Positions 33,867-47,445 of a stretch of DNA of 64,000 bases are shown here, piece by piece (the stretch's first letter is position 1; every line of letters begins with the position of its first letter). The notes beneath the pieces are model-generated. The model did not search any database. It had not been told where the DNA came from and was given only the letters and a program-made list of their open reading frames with translations. This DNA comes from Pyrus communis (lineage: Eukaryota > Streptophyta > Magnoliopsida > Rosales > Rosaceae): positions 3,150,121 through 3,214,120 of the forward strand of contig NC_084803.1 in NCBI RefSeq assembly GCF_963583255.1, given 5' to 3'. A program made the position numbers and the translations under genes.

Positions 33867-36002
33867 ATGAACAGAGTAATGCAAGCACCGTACGATGCTA
33901 CCGTACGGTTCGCGCTGGCTTCGCTGGAGCGGAATCTGCTGCCGGACGCCGTCGTGAGGCGGCTGACACGGCTGCTCTTGGCGAGCCGTCTCCGGTCCGG
34001 TTACAGGCCTTCCTCCGAGCTCCAGCTGTCCGACCTCCTTCAATTCGTGCAATGTAACGTAACACTTCCCCCCGCTCTGTAGTCTCAAATTTGTACCAAC
34101 TGTTAGCTGTTTTGGATGTTATTTTGGAAATTATGACGTCATTAAGTAAAAGTTTGGTAAAATTTATGCAGCTTTGAAGGAGATGCCCATAGCCATAAGG
34201 ACTGATGATCCAAAAGCTCAACACTATGAAGTTCCCACATCTTTTTTCAAGATGGTGCTTGGGAAAAATCTAAAATATAGGTATTTTAGGGGTTTTTTTT
34301 TTGTCGGAAATATGCACAAATAAAACTGGTTATAAATATAAAAAAAAAGTACATTACATAATATTGTATAACATACATTGATGGATTTAAGAGTGGGATG
34401 TGCGTTGAAGAATCCAACACAATTGAACGGATCGATCCAAGCCACTTTTATTTTTCTTTTTCTTTTAAACAAACAATATTTGGATCTAAACCACTTAAAT
34501 GGCAATGCATATTATACAACGGTTTGAGCCAGGGTTCAACAGGTCAGGATTTGAATAGGTCAGGGTTCGATTCCTTCCGATGTAAGCACACAATAAAAAT
34601 AAAAATAAAAATAAAACCACAAACCGAGCTTCACATATAGTCTATTGTTTGTTTAGTGTGCATTATTATATCTTACATTAAAAGTTTGTAACCAGTTCTA
34701 TTCACGCATTTTTCTTTCTATTTTAGTTCCATTAATTTTGGGAGATTGTATGATATTGATAAGGGTTAGTGCAGTTGTTGCTACTTCAATGATGAGTCAA
34801 GCACATTGGAGGATGCTGAGAAAGCAACGTTGGAGCTCTACTGTGAAAGGTCACAGATAAAAGATGGTCACACTGTTCTTGACGTTGGGTGTGGCTGGGG
34901 ATCTTTGTCTTTGTACATTGCGCAGAAATATAACAACTGCAAGGTTACCGGGATCTGCAACTCAACGACACAAAAAGCTTTTATAGAAGAACAATGCCGG
35001 TGCGCGTAAATGATTAATTGTTTACCAGATTGAGTTGCTAGACTATGTGCTGCTAGTTTATTTTGTTTCCTGTTTGTAGGAATCTTCAGCTGCAGAATGT
35101 GGAGATCATCGTCGGAGATATCAGCACGTTTGAAATGGAGGCTTCCTTTGACCGAATATTTTCGATTGAAATGTTTGAGGTAAAAGCTTTTTCCGTGCTG
35201 TGTGATGCAGTAGATTATGATGTTTGTAGGCATGTATTTGGTTGAAGAATTGGTTTTGGCGTTGACAGCATATGAAGAACTATAAGGATCTTCTGAAGAA
35301 GATATCCGGGTGGATGAAAGACGACGGCCTTCTGTTTGTTCATCATTTCTGCCATAAAGCATTTGCTTACCACTTTGAGGTGAACCTTACGAATATTTTT
35401 TCTGCTTAATAGCACCTCGTCCGCGTTACATGTATAACTCTCATGCCTGAATCTGATGTAGGATAAAAGTGAAGATGACTGGATTACTAGGTACTTCTTC
35501 AGCGGGGGTACAATGCCCTCAGCAAATCTGCTACTTTATTTCCAGGTGATCCCTTAACTTAAAAACTGTGAATTCAATCATTCCCTCGTCGATGATCTTA
35601 CTACGAACGCTTCATAACGTTATTGTATTAAGGAAGGATTGTTCTTGGTGATGATTTTTGTGCAGGATGATGTTTCCATTGTGAATCATTGGCTCGTCAA
35701 CGGGAAGCACTACGCGCAAACAAGGTGCTTATGTTCGAAATCTCTAACCTCTTTTGTAACCAAAAACAGGACTCTATGACCGAAAAATGAAAACCCTTTT
35801 GCGTTGCAGTGAAGAGTGGCTCAAAAGAATGGATCGGAACATGGCTTCCATAAAACCGATCATGGAGTCAACTTACGGCAAGGATTCAGCCGTGAAATGG
35901 ATGGTATATTGGCGAACATTCTTCATTTCCGTTGCAGAACTCTTTGGGTACAACAACGGAGAAGAATGGATGCTTGTTCATTTCCTATTCAAGAAGAAAT
36001 GA
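33867..36002 (+). CDS. (S)-coclaurine N-methyltransferase-like protein
   Basis: Eight exons (33867-34053, 34172-34280, 34775-34999, 35080-35179, 35269-35379, 35462-35545, 35666-35724, 35810-36002) join in frame to 355 residues. Order: an N-terminal [19 protein letters not shown] helix, [15 protein letters not shown], the SAM-binding motif [27 protein letters not shown], the FFSGGTMPS loop and the end [20 protein letters not shown]. These are the hallmarks of plant coclaurine N-methyltransferase-like proteins (At4g33110/At4g33120 type), related to cyclopropane fatty acid synthases. True CNMTs N-methylate benzylisoquinolines; in plants without that pathway the substrate is unknown. The start was chosen at 33867 ([17 protein letters not shown]) because family length fits; an upstream in-frame ATG at 33831 is less likely. 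The gene looks functional. Confidence 0.93.
34281..34774 (+). other. Long second intron of the CNMT-like gene
   Basis: This 494-bp intron is much longer than the others (about 80-120 bp). It contains a GGTTCGATTCC word near 34565 followed by an AATAAAAATAAAA tail near 34590-34615, which could be a SINE-type or other small insertion. No ends or target duplications were recognised. Confidence 0.35.
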
Positions 36003-36591
36003 AGCAACCAAAACTCTGCTCTAACACGAGGCAATGCCGATGGAAAATCGAGTGCATCTTCGTTGTTCAATAATGTTTCCTTCATCTTAACATTGTAACA
36101 GCAGTCACCGGTTCAGCAATGTCAAAAGGAAATCAAGATCGTATTTGTTGTTCTATAATGTGACTGTTGAGGGATTGTAAAAGTGTAAACCCTTCATATT
36201 ATCAAACAGTTTGCTGGTTGATCACACAAAACCCTAACAGAAAACTAACCAAAGTTCATGTTTGCTGTCCCCAAATTTCATGTCTTCCCCTATGTCTCTT
36301 CTTTAATTGCATGACATGTGTTGTGCTGGGTGGCCAAAGGATTTTCGACAACTCTACTTTTTTAATGCAAAATAATAGAAATTAATGTTGAAAAATTGAA
36401 AGACACGTGTCAAGGAATTAGAGAAGACACACACAGAAGGCACAAATTTTGAGGACAACAGACATGCAACCATCAAATGTATATTTGGATAACACTACCT
36501 AATTTCAAATTTAATTGTGTACCCCACATAATGAAAAGTTTGGTGCACAATTAAATTTTTAAAGTCAGTAACAAATTTTTCTTTTTTATTT
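36003..36591. other. 3' flank of the CNMT-like gene
   Basis: 3' untranslated sequence and AT-rich spacer. No gene or repeat is recognised. Confidence 0.4.
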
Positions 36592-36896
36592 GAGTAATGT
36601 TATTCATACCATGTTTTTGTACCACATTTTCATACCACTTTAGGTGGCATTTGATGTGGATAGCCACATCATTTGAATTAATCAGATTTTTAAATTTAAT
36701 TCATTATTTAATAAACTAATAATTAAGAAAAAACTAGTTAATTAAATGATGATTGTGGGATACAAGGAGAAGGAGTCTTTCTCCTTCATTTCCTTGGCTT
36801 TTGCAAATTTTTCAAATGATGTGGCTGTCCACATCAGATGTCACCTAAGGTGGTATAGAAATGTGATATAAAAACATAGTATGAATAACATTACTC
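36592..36896. mobile_element. MITE with long terminal inverted repeats (~85 bp)
   Basis: The left end GAGTAATGTTATTCATACCA is mirrored by the right end TATGAATAACATTACTC. The match continues inward through ATACCAC...TAGGTGGCAT and GATGTGG...CCACATCA to about 85 bases on each side. The whole element is ~305 bp and noncoding. A degenerate relative lies at 17385-17632. Target duplications were not resolved. Confidence 0.85.
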
Positions 36897-38174
36897 TAAA
36901 ATAAGTACGATATTCATTAATTAGGTAGAACACGTACAAAGAAAGGGGATAGAGTGCTAACAAAGAGTTTCGATAAAAAATTTGTCGTAGATTTCAACCC
37001 AATTTAAGAGAAAATGAGCGTTTCGCATCAAATTAAGTATTAAGACTATCCTAAAAAAGAATATCAGAAATTACATCCGGAAGTAATTATTCCCCCACTA
37101 TTTCCTTAGAATTCCTTTTGTTTCCCAAATATAGAGCAATGTTATCAGTTTGATACCTTAGACAAAGGAATTAACAAGATGCCCCTCAACATACTTAATT
37201 TAATGGGCTAACAACAATTCACCACCAATATCGAGGTTGGAGGTGATTTCAAAATGAGCCATAATTTTTTTTTTTTTTTCATCAGTATTAAAATTGTATC
37301 AATTTATATTTTGGTCGAGTTTATTGTTAATTGTTTATGTAATTTTTGATGTGGTGGGCTTGAAATTCTTATATAAACTAACGTGTAAGCTGTATTTCCA
37401 TGACAAAGTCAACAAAAAAAAAACTCATCAATTTAATGTATGATAGGTATTAAAAGAGGCAAAATGTGTGAATTAATACATTTCAAAACTTTAGAAGTGC
37501 TATGTAAAAAAAAATTAAAAATATCATATCTCACCTTAAAAATTATCTCAAATTGGAGAAGTGTAAAATGTAATCCGTCCTAAATTAATTGTGGATCATA
37601 TTGTAAAAAAATAAAAAAAAATAAAAAAAATGAAGTCTCAACCAAGATGTGGAGAGATTTTTCAATATATTGTGTTTTCAACAAATGCTTCACATGTTAC
37701 AATACAAGTGATGGAAATGATATATTTTGAGTGACACGTGGAGTACTTACTTAAATACATGATAAATTTCTCTCGTATAAAATGTTAAAGAGACAATCTA
37801 TTCATATCACATTTACAAATTATATAATGTGTTACTAATAGAAAATAAACTCGTTAATTAAGCATTTAAGTAATACTTTAGTCATTAATATCCACGTTTT
37901 GTAATTTAAAATTTTGGTCCCTAGCTAGCATTATCTTTACCATATATAATTTAAATATATGATCTTTCTAACATTCTCGTTGTTCGAAATGTGGATGGTG
38001 GCGTTGCACAAGAAAATAAAATAAAAATGTCCACGTGTAAAATTTGTCAGAAAAGACCCGTACGTTACACGTTATAAAGTCGTGAGAACTGATGAGTCCC
38101 ACTCGCACGCATTCCAAGTCTGAACTCGGAAACAACCTCACCCCACGCAAGTATCACACTCGTCGTCGCTTGCT
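36897..38174. other. AT-rich intergenic region and APM1 promoter
   Basis: No gene. T/A tracts occur at 37266-37281 and 37610-37632. The last ~150 bases are GC-richer and presumably held the promoter and leader of the aminopeptidase gene. Confidence 0.45.
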
Positions 38175-39065
38175 ATGGAGCAGTTCAAAGGCCAGCCCCG
38201 GCTTCCGAAATTCGCCGTCCCTAAACGGTACGACGTGAAGCTGAAGCCTGACCTCGCCGCCTGCAAATTCGGCGGCTCCGTCGCCATCGACCTCGATATC
38301 GTCGCCGATACGAAATTCGTCGTCCTCAATGCCGCCGAGCTCACCGTCAACGCCGGTTCGGTCTCTTTCACTCACGGAGGCTCGTCCAAGGTAATCTCTG
38401 ATCGATGCGCATTTTCTTTTCGAAAATTGTAGAACTACAAAAAAGTTGAGTTGAGGAATTTGGCTGATGAAATTTCATTGTTTTTAGGTTGATCTGTTCA
38501 TTAATACTCGTTTAGTAAATCTAAAGCGACTTAATCAATCGTTAAATAGTTTTAATTTTGGTTTAATTACTGCTCTGTTTCTGATTTGTGAATTGTGAGC
38601 AAGTGAACAGATTGCAATTGATAGAATGATTGTAAAATTGTCAACTTTACTGCCTTGTTTGGCTGGTCAGATATTTACTGAATGAGTAAATGAACGTTTG
38701 AGCTGGTGTTCAAGCCTTCGAAAGCTGAGACGTTCGAAGAGGATGGGATTTTGGTTTTGGAGTTTGGAGAGATGCTTCGGATTGGGTATGGAGTTTTGGC
38801 TATTGAGTTTGAGGGAATTTTGAATGACAAGATGAAGGGGTTCTATAGAAGGTAATTTTGGAATGCCAAAATTTTTAGGCAGTCCATCGTCGTTTGTTTT
38901 TTCGATATTATAAGATATCAATGGTATAGATATGTCTAAAATTTGATTTGTTTTGTGAAGTACATATGAGCAGAACGGTGAGAAGAAAAATATGGCAGTT
39001 ACACAGTTTGAACCGGTTGATGCCAGGCGGTGCTTTCCATGTTGGGATGAACCTGCTTGCAAGGT

Positions 39066-39067
<2 letters not shown>

Positions 39068-39150
<83 letters not shown>
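39068..39150 (+). repeat. (CT)n microsatellite, ~83 bp
   Basis: An uninterrupted CT repeat begins three bases after the splice donor of the APM1 exon ending at 39063. It is likely highly polymorphic and could serve as a marker. Confidence 0.97.
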
Positions 39151-39153
<3 letters not shown>

Positions 39154-42100
39154 CAGTTGACTTAAGATGTTGATTTTCATCATTATCAAGTGATTTTGTT
39201 CACATCATTCTGGATATGCGTAGTTCTGAATGTATTTTTGAAACTAGGAAAAAAGAGATCTGTTGTTTATGATGGTAGTATAGATGAGAAATCAATCTTC
39301 CCGTTCTGGTTAAAATTTTCAAATCTAGAGTTTATGGCTTACTGGCTATTTGGTTGGCAGGCTACATTCAAGATTACACTTGATGCTGGTGTTCCGTAGG
39401 AACTAGTAGCCCTTTCCAACATGCCGATTGAAGAAGAAAAAGTTAACGGACATCTGAAGACAGTTTCATATGTGGAAACACCAATTATGTCTACATATTT
39501 GGTGGCCGTTGTTGTCGGATTGTTTGATTATGTTGAAGATCATGATGGTAAACTCCTATACAATATCCCTAGTTTTCATGTGTATGTCAGTACAACTGTA
39601 CAACCCTTTTCTTAATGATGTCACATTTTAATGTCGTTGCAGGGGTCAAAGTGCGGGTATATTGTCAAGTTGGTAAGGCAGACCAAGGGAAATTTGCTTT
39701 GCACGTTGCTGTCAAGACACTTGAATTGTACAAAGAGTATGTTCAAAAGTTACTGATCATTCATATTCAAATTGGCATATACACTTGATGCATGTTATCA
39801 ACAAAAATTGGCGGTTTCTCTAGATTTCCCCCTTCCGCACTTATGCTGCATTATTCAATATATAATCATTGACAACAAGTTCTGCAGCTACTTTGCTGTG
39901 CCATACCCTTTGCCCAAATTGGATATGGTCGCAATACCTGATTTCTCTGCTGGTGCCATGGAGAACTATGGTTTAGTTACATACCGAGAAACAACTTTGC
40001 TTTTTGATGAACAACATTCTGCAGCTGTCAACAAGCAAAGGGTAACATGCGCATCCTGAATGTCACCTTAGCTTTCAGAGTTATCTTGGTTTGATATGGT
40101 AGGGATGTATAATTTTTGCACCCAATGATATGTTTAATCACTTTATTTGGTTTTGGTAAAAGGTCGCGACTGTGGTGGCACATGAATTGGCACACCAGTG
40201 GTTTGGCAATCTTGTAACAATGGAATGGTGGACACATTTATGGCTGAATGAGGGATTTGCAACATGGGTATCACATCGTAGTTCTTGTCATTGTTATACT
40301 TGTTATTTTCCATGCCGTTGTACTTATAAGTATTTTAATGTCATTAGGTGAGCTATTTGGCTACTGATAGCTTGTTCCCAGAGTGGAAAATATGGACTCA
40401 ATTTCTTGATGAACTTACTGATGGTCTTAAGCTGGATGGGCTTGAAGAATCTCACCCCATTGAGGTACTTCTTTGGGGACTTGGTCTTTCATGGGTTTCA
40501 TTTTAATTCTGTCCTAAAGTTTGCTGTATCCTGGCATCAAATCTGGATCATCTGCATAGAAGGCTTTAAATAGTAATATCACCACTATAGTTTTCAAGGC
40601 GTTACTCATTGGAGGGTATTAGTATATATAAATATGTATTTCTGGTATATTATGCTTTAATGCTTTTCCTTTTGGCCAGGTGGAGATCAATCATGCTGCT
40701 GAGGTTGATGAAATATTTGATGCGATAAGTTATAGAAAAGGTGCTTCTGTTATTCGGATGCTACAAAGCTATCTAGGTGCTGAAGTTTTCCAGGTAGGTC
40801 CTTTGATTTGTCAGCGAGTGTGCTTGAGGGTTGAAGGATCAACTATCTTATTTTCTATGATATAAAAAGATTACAGAGTTAATTTCCTGCTACTTTTGAA
40901 TGCATCCAGCAGTCACTTGCTTCATATATAAAAAACATGCTTACTTAAATGCAAAGACAGAAGATTTGTGGGCTGCCCTTGAGGAGGGATCTGGTGAACC
41001 TGTAAACAAGCTAATGAATTCATGGACATAGCAAAAAGGTTACCCAGTTATATCTGTCAAAGTCAAAGATCAGAAATTGGAGTTTGATCAGGTTTTCTTA
41101 TGTTTGCTTCTTTCAAAGTTGTTTGATTATCTATGGCATGAACAATGACCTATTCAATGATCTAATAAATAAATTGATCTGTGGCGGACACAATTCTACT
41201 CAAGCGGTTCCCAAGGCAATGGGCAATGGATTGTGCCGATCACATTATCCTGTGGCTCATATGATGTACGCAAGAATTTCCTACTGCAAGCGAAGTCTGA
41301 AACTCTTGACATAAAGGAATTTCTGGGTTGCTTAGTAGGAAAGGCTGGATGTGGAGGCAACAAGGACAATGCAATATGCAGTTGGATAAAAGTGAATGTG
41401 GATCAGACTGGTTTTTACAGAGTGAAATATGAGGACGAACTTGCAGTTGCACTTAAAAACGCTATAGAAAAGAAACAATTGTCTGAAATTGACAGATTTG
41501 GTAATCATCATTTCATACACGTGCTTGTTTATCTCTTTGATAGTGAAAGCTTTGGTTAATATTTTTGCTTTCACAAGCATTTTGGATGATTCGTTTGCCC
41601 TATCAATGGCTCGCAAGCAGTCTTTTGCTTCATTGCTTACCTTGTTGAGCGCTTACAGAGAGGAACTTGATTATATTGTGCTGTCAAATTTGATTACTGT
41701 AACGATCACCCCTGCATTGTGTTTATACTTTGCGTTTATGTTACTGCATTTGTGACCTTGGCCTGATTCTGGTCCTCACTTTTTACAGGTAAGTTGTAAG
41801 CTCGCAAGAATTGCGGCTGATGCTGTACCCGGACTACTGGATCACATTAATCAATTCTTTATTGGCCTTTTCCAGTATTCTGCTGAGTAAGATTGTTCTT
41901 TTTTAAACAACCGAAGTGCGGAGCTAGATTAAACTATCTGTATCTGCAAGATTTGCTATTTTCTTTTTCTTTAATTTTGTCTAGTTTTATTATTTATGTT
42001 GGAATTTCTTTGCAGGAAGCTTGGTTGGTAGCCTAAACCCGGCGAAAGCCATTTAGATGCAATGTTGGGAGGAGATATTTTGAATGCGCTTGCTGTGTTT

Positions 42101-42338
42101 GGACACGACCTAACATTAGATGAAGCAATTAGGCGTTTTCATGCCTTTTTTGAAGACAGAAACACGCCCCTCCTTCTCCCTGACATTAGAAATGTTGCTT
42201 TGATGTAAATCATTAATTACACATACATATTTAACCTTTTCGTTTCTTCATTGATGTTCGTCATGGACTATTGTTGCAGGCAGTATATGTGGCTGTAATG
42301 CAAAGGGCAAGCGTATCTAACCGATTAAGCTATGAATC

Positions 42339-43468
42339 TGTTTGGGCCCAAAATATTATTGTTGGGCTGAGCAGCAGGATGTGCTCGGCCCAAGGTGATG
42401 ACAAATACTATGGGCCGAATAATAAATCCCGGGCCAGTTGGCAGGGTCGGCCAAATCCTATCCTAAGTAGTCCGGATAAATAGAAAAGGTCGAGGAAGTC
42501 CTGGTGCGACCAGGATTCCCGACCGGCGAAGAGGAAAGCCTCGAAAAGAAGGAAAATTCAGAATCCTAGTGGGAGTAGGTTTGTTCGAGTTAGAGTCGAA
42601 ATGGGACAAGGACTCCCAATCCAAATCAGAATGCGAATCGGTTTCAAGGAATGAGGTGCTATAAATACAAGAAATCATGCAACAGAAAAACCCCTTCAAA
42701 TCATCATACAATTGCCCTGCGCAAAACCTCTCAAACACCTTGAGATTTCTTTTTTTCTTTTCATGCCGACACACCTTCAGTTTGGATAAACAGCACTGTG
42801 GAAGCACCCGGCGAGCATCTTCAGTTTGGATAAACAGCACTGCTGCCGCAGAATCAGCCGACCGAGAAACACCTTCAGTTTGGATAAACAGCACTGCGTC
42901 GAGGTCGACCGGTTATCTATCTAAGTCTCGGCCGAGAAGGGTTTTCGAACCTTTGTTGGCAGAGGTCATCTTGCTAGCCTTCTCGGCATAGTTAAGTGTT
43001 ACGAATTGCATTGCTTGGCGTACTGGACGCCGAGTGATTTTATGATTGGATACTCGCAAGTAAGTTTCAGGGTTCGGCATTCCGACGGTCGAACTACGTT
43101 TACCATCAAGACATACATCACGTTTGAGTACCTGTGCCCATATAGTTTGGTCTCGATTCGACGTGCTTATACTCTTACGAATATAATCACAGTGACCGAA
43201 TCGGGCTCCGACGATTTGTGAACTCCGCAGAATTAGTAGCCTTGTCTTTAGGCTGTTTAGAACTCAGAGACCGAGAGTGTTCCTTCCTCGGTCGCAATCG
43301 CAAGATAGAGAAGTCGACGACGCGCTCAACGCGACATCAACGAATTTTACTCCTCGGCCAAGCTTGGCCGACGAGTTGGCACGCCCCACATTCAACCGAA
43401 TGACGTAGTTAGCTTATTAGTTACTCGGCCTGCGCGCCACGTAGGTTTTGTAATTTTTAGTGTCAACA
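42339..43468 (+). repeat. 5' LTR of the gypsy element
   Basis: 1,130 bp, starting TGTTTGGGCCC and ending GTGTCAACA. A TATA box (GCTATAAATAC) lies near 42659-42669. Downstream are three spaced copies of TTCAGTTTGGATAAACAGCA. A primer-binding-like TGGCACGCCCAGTGGG begins at 43471. By eye it differs from the 3' LTR at roughly 2% of positions, plus small indels. Confidence 0.88.
42775..42893 (+). repeat. Triplicated LTR motif
   Basis: TTCAGTTTGGATAAACAGCA followed by CTG occurs three times, spaced by about 20-45 bases, just after the presumed transcription start of the LTR. The same triplet is kept in the 3' LTR at about 55470-55591. Confidence 0.85.
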
Positions 43469-43513
43469 TTTTGGCACGCCCAGTGGGACCTTTGTGCTAA
43501 ACCTTCGGAGTTC

Positions 43514-46500
43514 ATGACCGTTGAGACACGGTCTGTAAAGAAGAGAACAACCATGGGAAAGTCAACAACTGACTTACCAGTGCAAGGCCTTGGGCAGGAT
43601 TTGCACTCTACAAAAAATCCGATCATTGTTGCGCCACCCGAGGCCACAAGTGTGACACGCCGAGAAAATGAAATCTGTCTCGGCGGACAACCTCACAACT
43701 CAGCGGTCCCGAATCAAACGGCGGGCATGTTTGTGGAAGGGATAGTGGAAGATTGCGACGACGATGGTGGGGAAGGTTCCGATCCACCAACTAGGTCGTT
43801 TCTTCGGAGACGACTTGATGACAATATCGTTAGGTCGAGCAGTCGATTGGTCAAAAGATGAATGATTTACTAGAAGCAATACGAAGTAACAACGATACAC
43901 AGACCAGAATGCTTGAACTATTGGTTAGTAAAGCCTTCAAAGATGGCCAGGTCGGCCAACCTCGGCAGCTTTCGACGAATGCGCCAATACCAGCCGAGAG
44001 AGGGTCCGCCCGACCGCAACCAATCACCTTAGACAAAAGAGGTGGACCGGGAAATAGATCCGAGGGACCAAGCCAGGGAGAAGAAGCCGCTTCCGTAAAT
44101 ATGACCGAAGTCCAGAGAATGATTGACTCGGCCCTGAAGAAGGGGCCGAAGTTTCCAAAATTCATCCATCCATACCCGGCTTATGTAGAAAGGTTTGAAT
44201 ACCCACGAGGTTTTAAGATCCCTGATTTCAGCCTCTTCGCCGGGGAATCGTCTTTATCCTCATTAGAACATGTGGCTCGGTTCGCAGCGCAGTGTGGAGA
44301 CGTCAATAGCAACTTCTATAAATTACGGCTGTTTAACTTTTCACTAACAGGCTCAGCTTTCGCTTGGTACATTAATCTTCCACCCAACTCCGTGCAGAGT
44401 TGGGAAGAGTTAGTCGAAAAGTTCCATGAACAATTCTATCGGCCAGGGATGGAGATGTCCATATCATCGTTGGCCAGGATGGCTCAAGCATCCGACGAAT
44501 CTCCAATGGAATACCTAACAAGGTTTAAGTCGGCCAGGAATTGGTGCCGAGTACCACTCCCTGAAGTGGAATTTGTCAGGATCGCCCTCAACGGATTAGA
44601 CGTGGAATACAAGAAGAAGTTTCTGGGGGCAAATATTCGAGATATGTACGAACTTGCTCAACACGTTGAACAATATGATTATCTGCTCTGAGAAGAAAAG
44701 ATATCAAAGTCACCATCCCGGGGGACGTTGTATAAGAATCCCACGGTTAGCTATGCATCGGCCGAAAGTGAAGACCCTCAGTATGCTAGTGTGGATGCGG
44801 CCGAGATAGTAATAGACAAACCCTACGTTTGCAAGGCTTTGGCTCAAGTGAGTTCCAAAGACACCAAAACCCGTTCGGCCGCCGAGGAAATGAGTAAGTC
44901 ATCGAAAGTATACACTTTTGATATCACCAAAGCTGATGCAATTTTCGATCAATTATTGGCAGCAAAAATCATCAAGCTTCGGCCGGGACATACTATCCCT
45001 AAGGCCGATGAATTAAAAGGAAAGATATACTGCAAGTATCATAATTCTAATAAGCATGCAACCAATAATTGTGTTGTGTTCCGGGACACAATTCAAAGTT
45101 GGATCGAGAAAGGAAAGTTGAAATTTCCGGAAAAGCAGATGGCGGTCGACGTCAATCCCTTCCCTTCAACAACAATTGGTATGGTGGATGCTCATCTTCC
45201 TAAAAACAAAGGGAAGGCCGAATACGTCCCAGTGCAGCATGTCCGTCAACGGAACGGTCGAACAAGACTAAAACTTGATTTATTTTCAAATGCACCACCT
45301 ACGGAACAATCGGGGCCACCCGCCGATGAGCCTATGACGAGGTCAAGTTCCGACGGAACTCATGAATCAAAGGTTTTATGTGACCATTGTAAAACACCAG
45401 TTGAACCTGGGAAGAAGACATCTTCAACACCCCCCACGGCCCCTACAACATCACCGAAGGAACTTGGTAACGGTCCACGACGTCAAGTGTTTGATCGCCT
45501 CGGCCCACAAGTACAGCCGAAAGACCAGGTCTCGGTCAGGCGGCGTCTTGACTTCGACGTACCTTTCTATAATGAGGATTATTACTCGCGCAATACCAAC
45601 AGTTCGGGCTCACCAGCCGATTGCAAAACTTTCAAACCACCCAGGACATCAGATCAACGCTGGTACAGTTACAATTCTCCGACTGGCTTATATACGGCGC
45701 TGTCTAAATCTCAAAAACGTCGCCGCCAACGGATAGACTGCATGGCTCGACGACGAGAAGCGCAGGCCAGCCCTGCCAACCAGTGTCAACCAAAAAAGGC
45801 CGTGGAAAACATTAGTGAACGCCCAACCCCGACTATCATGACCGAGTTAGTCGAAGGGAAGAAAGTAGCGGCTCCCGGCTTCGAAACCACTATTGAAGAG
45901 TCTGAGAAACGTATTAAGATCCTTCTCCGGCTGGGGGAGACGAGAGCTCGTCTAGAGCACTTTAGACAAGAGGCCGAAATGAAACTTTCTCCGATACCAC
46001 CGCGCGAGCCGTTTATCAAAATACGGCGCAACTTACACCCTCCATTCCTCGGTGAATCCCTGGAGTACATGCGAGAGTTTCATAAGAAATACTCCGCCAA
46101 TGACTTGTAGGGACTACCCAAGGCGTGTCAGGAAGCCCTCGACCTAGCTCTAACTTGCCCTGATGCCGAGCAAATTATTCAGAAAACTTCCGACCCAGCA
46201 ATTAAGGCTAGGTTCCAACATATACGGGAGGCTCGGGGCCTTGGTTTTGAGGTCGATCCTTACACAGATATCGACACCGCCGAATTACCTTTTTCACTCG
46301 AAGACATCCAGCATTTCCACTATCATTTCGAAGTTTTCTCGGCTGTATCGCTATTCGGCCTCACGGCCGATGAGGAAAAACGGATAGCACGGTTGGATAC
46401 ATACCTAGACACGAGGAACGCCCGTATCGCCTATGAAGAACGAGCTCGTGTAACGAAGGACCAACATAAGTCTTCGGCAGTCAACATAGTCGAGGAAAAT

Positions 46501-47445
46501 AGCCAAACCAAACTCGACTTGGTCCACACGTCTCAGATACCGGTTCTTACCGAGGCACTCAAAAGTTTGATCGAAGATGTTCCACCGACTACTACTGTGG
46601 TTAGTTCTGCAGAAGATGACGACCACGATCCAATGGGTCTTTCGGTCCTCGAACATATGGAGATCAGTATGGTCCACGTCTTACCAGCTGAATTCCAACC
46701 AAGTACTCACTAGTCAAATTTCTTGGACGGGGACGTGGTTGCCGAGGAAGCAACACAAGTAGATTTCGTCGCAAACGACGACGACGGAGAAACCCGAAGC
46801 AGGGACAACCTTAAGGCGGCTTTGGCCGAATTATTTCCCCGTTCCCCCTCGGTTAATCTCCGACACCTGAAGCCGTTGTACGTCACGGCTCACATCGAAG
46901 GATTTCCCATTTCTAAAGTGTTTGTCGACTGTGGAGCCACAGTCAACATTATGCCAATGTCTGTCATGAAGGCTTTACGCCGTTCTGATAATGAACTTAT
47001 TCCGTCAGGGATCACTATGAGCAGCTTCGTTGGTGACAAGTCTCAGACCAAAGGAGTGCTCCCGTTGGAAGTTAGCATTGCCGGTCGTCAACACATGACG
47101 GCATTCTTTATAATTGATTCCAAGACCGACTATAACGCATTACTTGGCCGCGAATGGATCCACCAAACCAGTTGCATTCTTTCATCACTATACCAAGTCC
47201 TCATATTTTGGGATGGCAAATCGGTCGTAGTCCACCCAGCCGATAACCAACCATTTGAAACCAACATGATTCAGGCTCGCTATTACGATGATCACGTCGG
47301 CTACATCACCCTCCAAGGCCTTAACGAGGATGGGAGGCCGACGAGAATTTCGGTACAGAAAGTGATTGAGGTCGGCGCCGAGACTGTCCAACAGGATTCG
47401 GTGAGACTTGGCTTGGCAGATTTAGTCACCAATGCTGATGATTGA
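43514..47445 (+). pseudogene. Gypsy gag-protease region, several stops
   Basis: The gag frame starts near 43514 and shifts at about 43858. It contains the retrotransposon gag domain (FNFSLTGSAFAWYINLPP, FHEQFYRPGMEM) at 44200-44690. In-frame stops lie at 44689-44691, 46108-46110 and 46711-46713. The protease with DCGATVNIMP lies near 46927. The frame ends at 47443-47445, and pol continues in another frame that overlaps from 47432; this could be a natural frameshift site or decay. The stops mean no full Gag is made from this copy. Confidence 0.85.

Noticed and set aside
42463..42991. 143- and 104-codon frames in the LTRs (also at 55158-55686)
   Set aside because: Both strands of the same LTR; apparent repeats (LFIQTE, SVWINS) come from the triplicated DNA motif, not from a protein.
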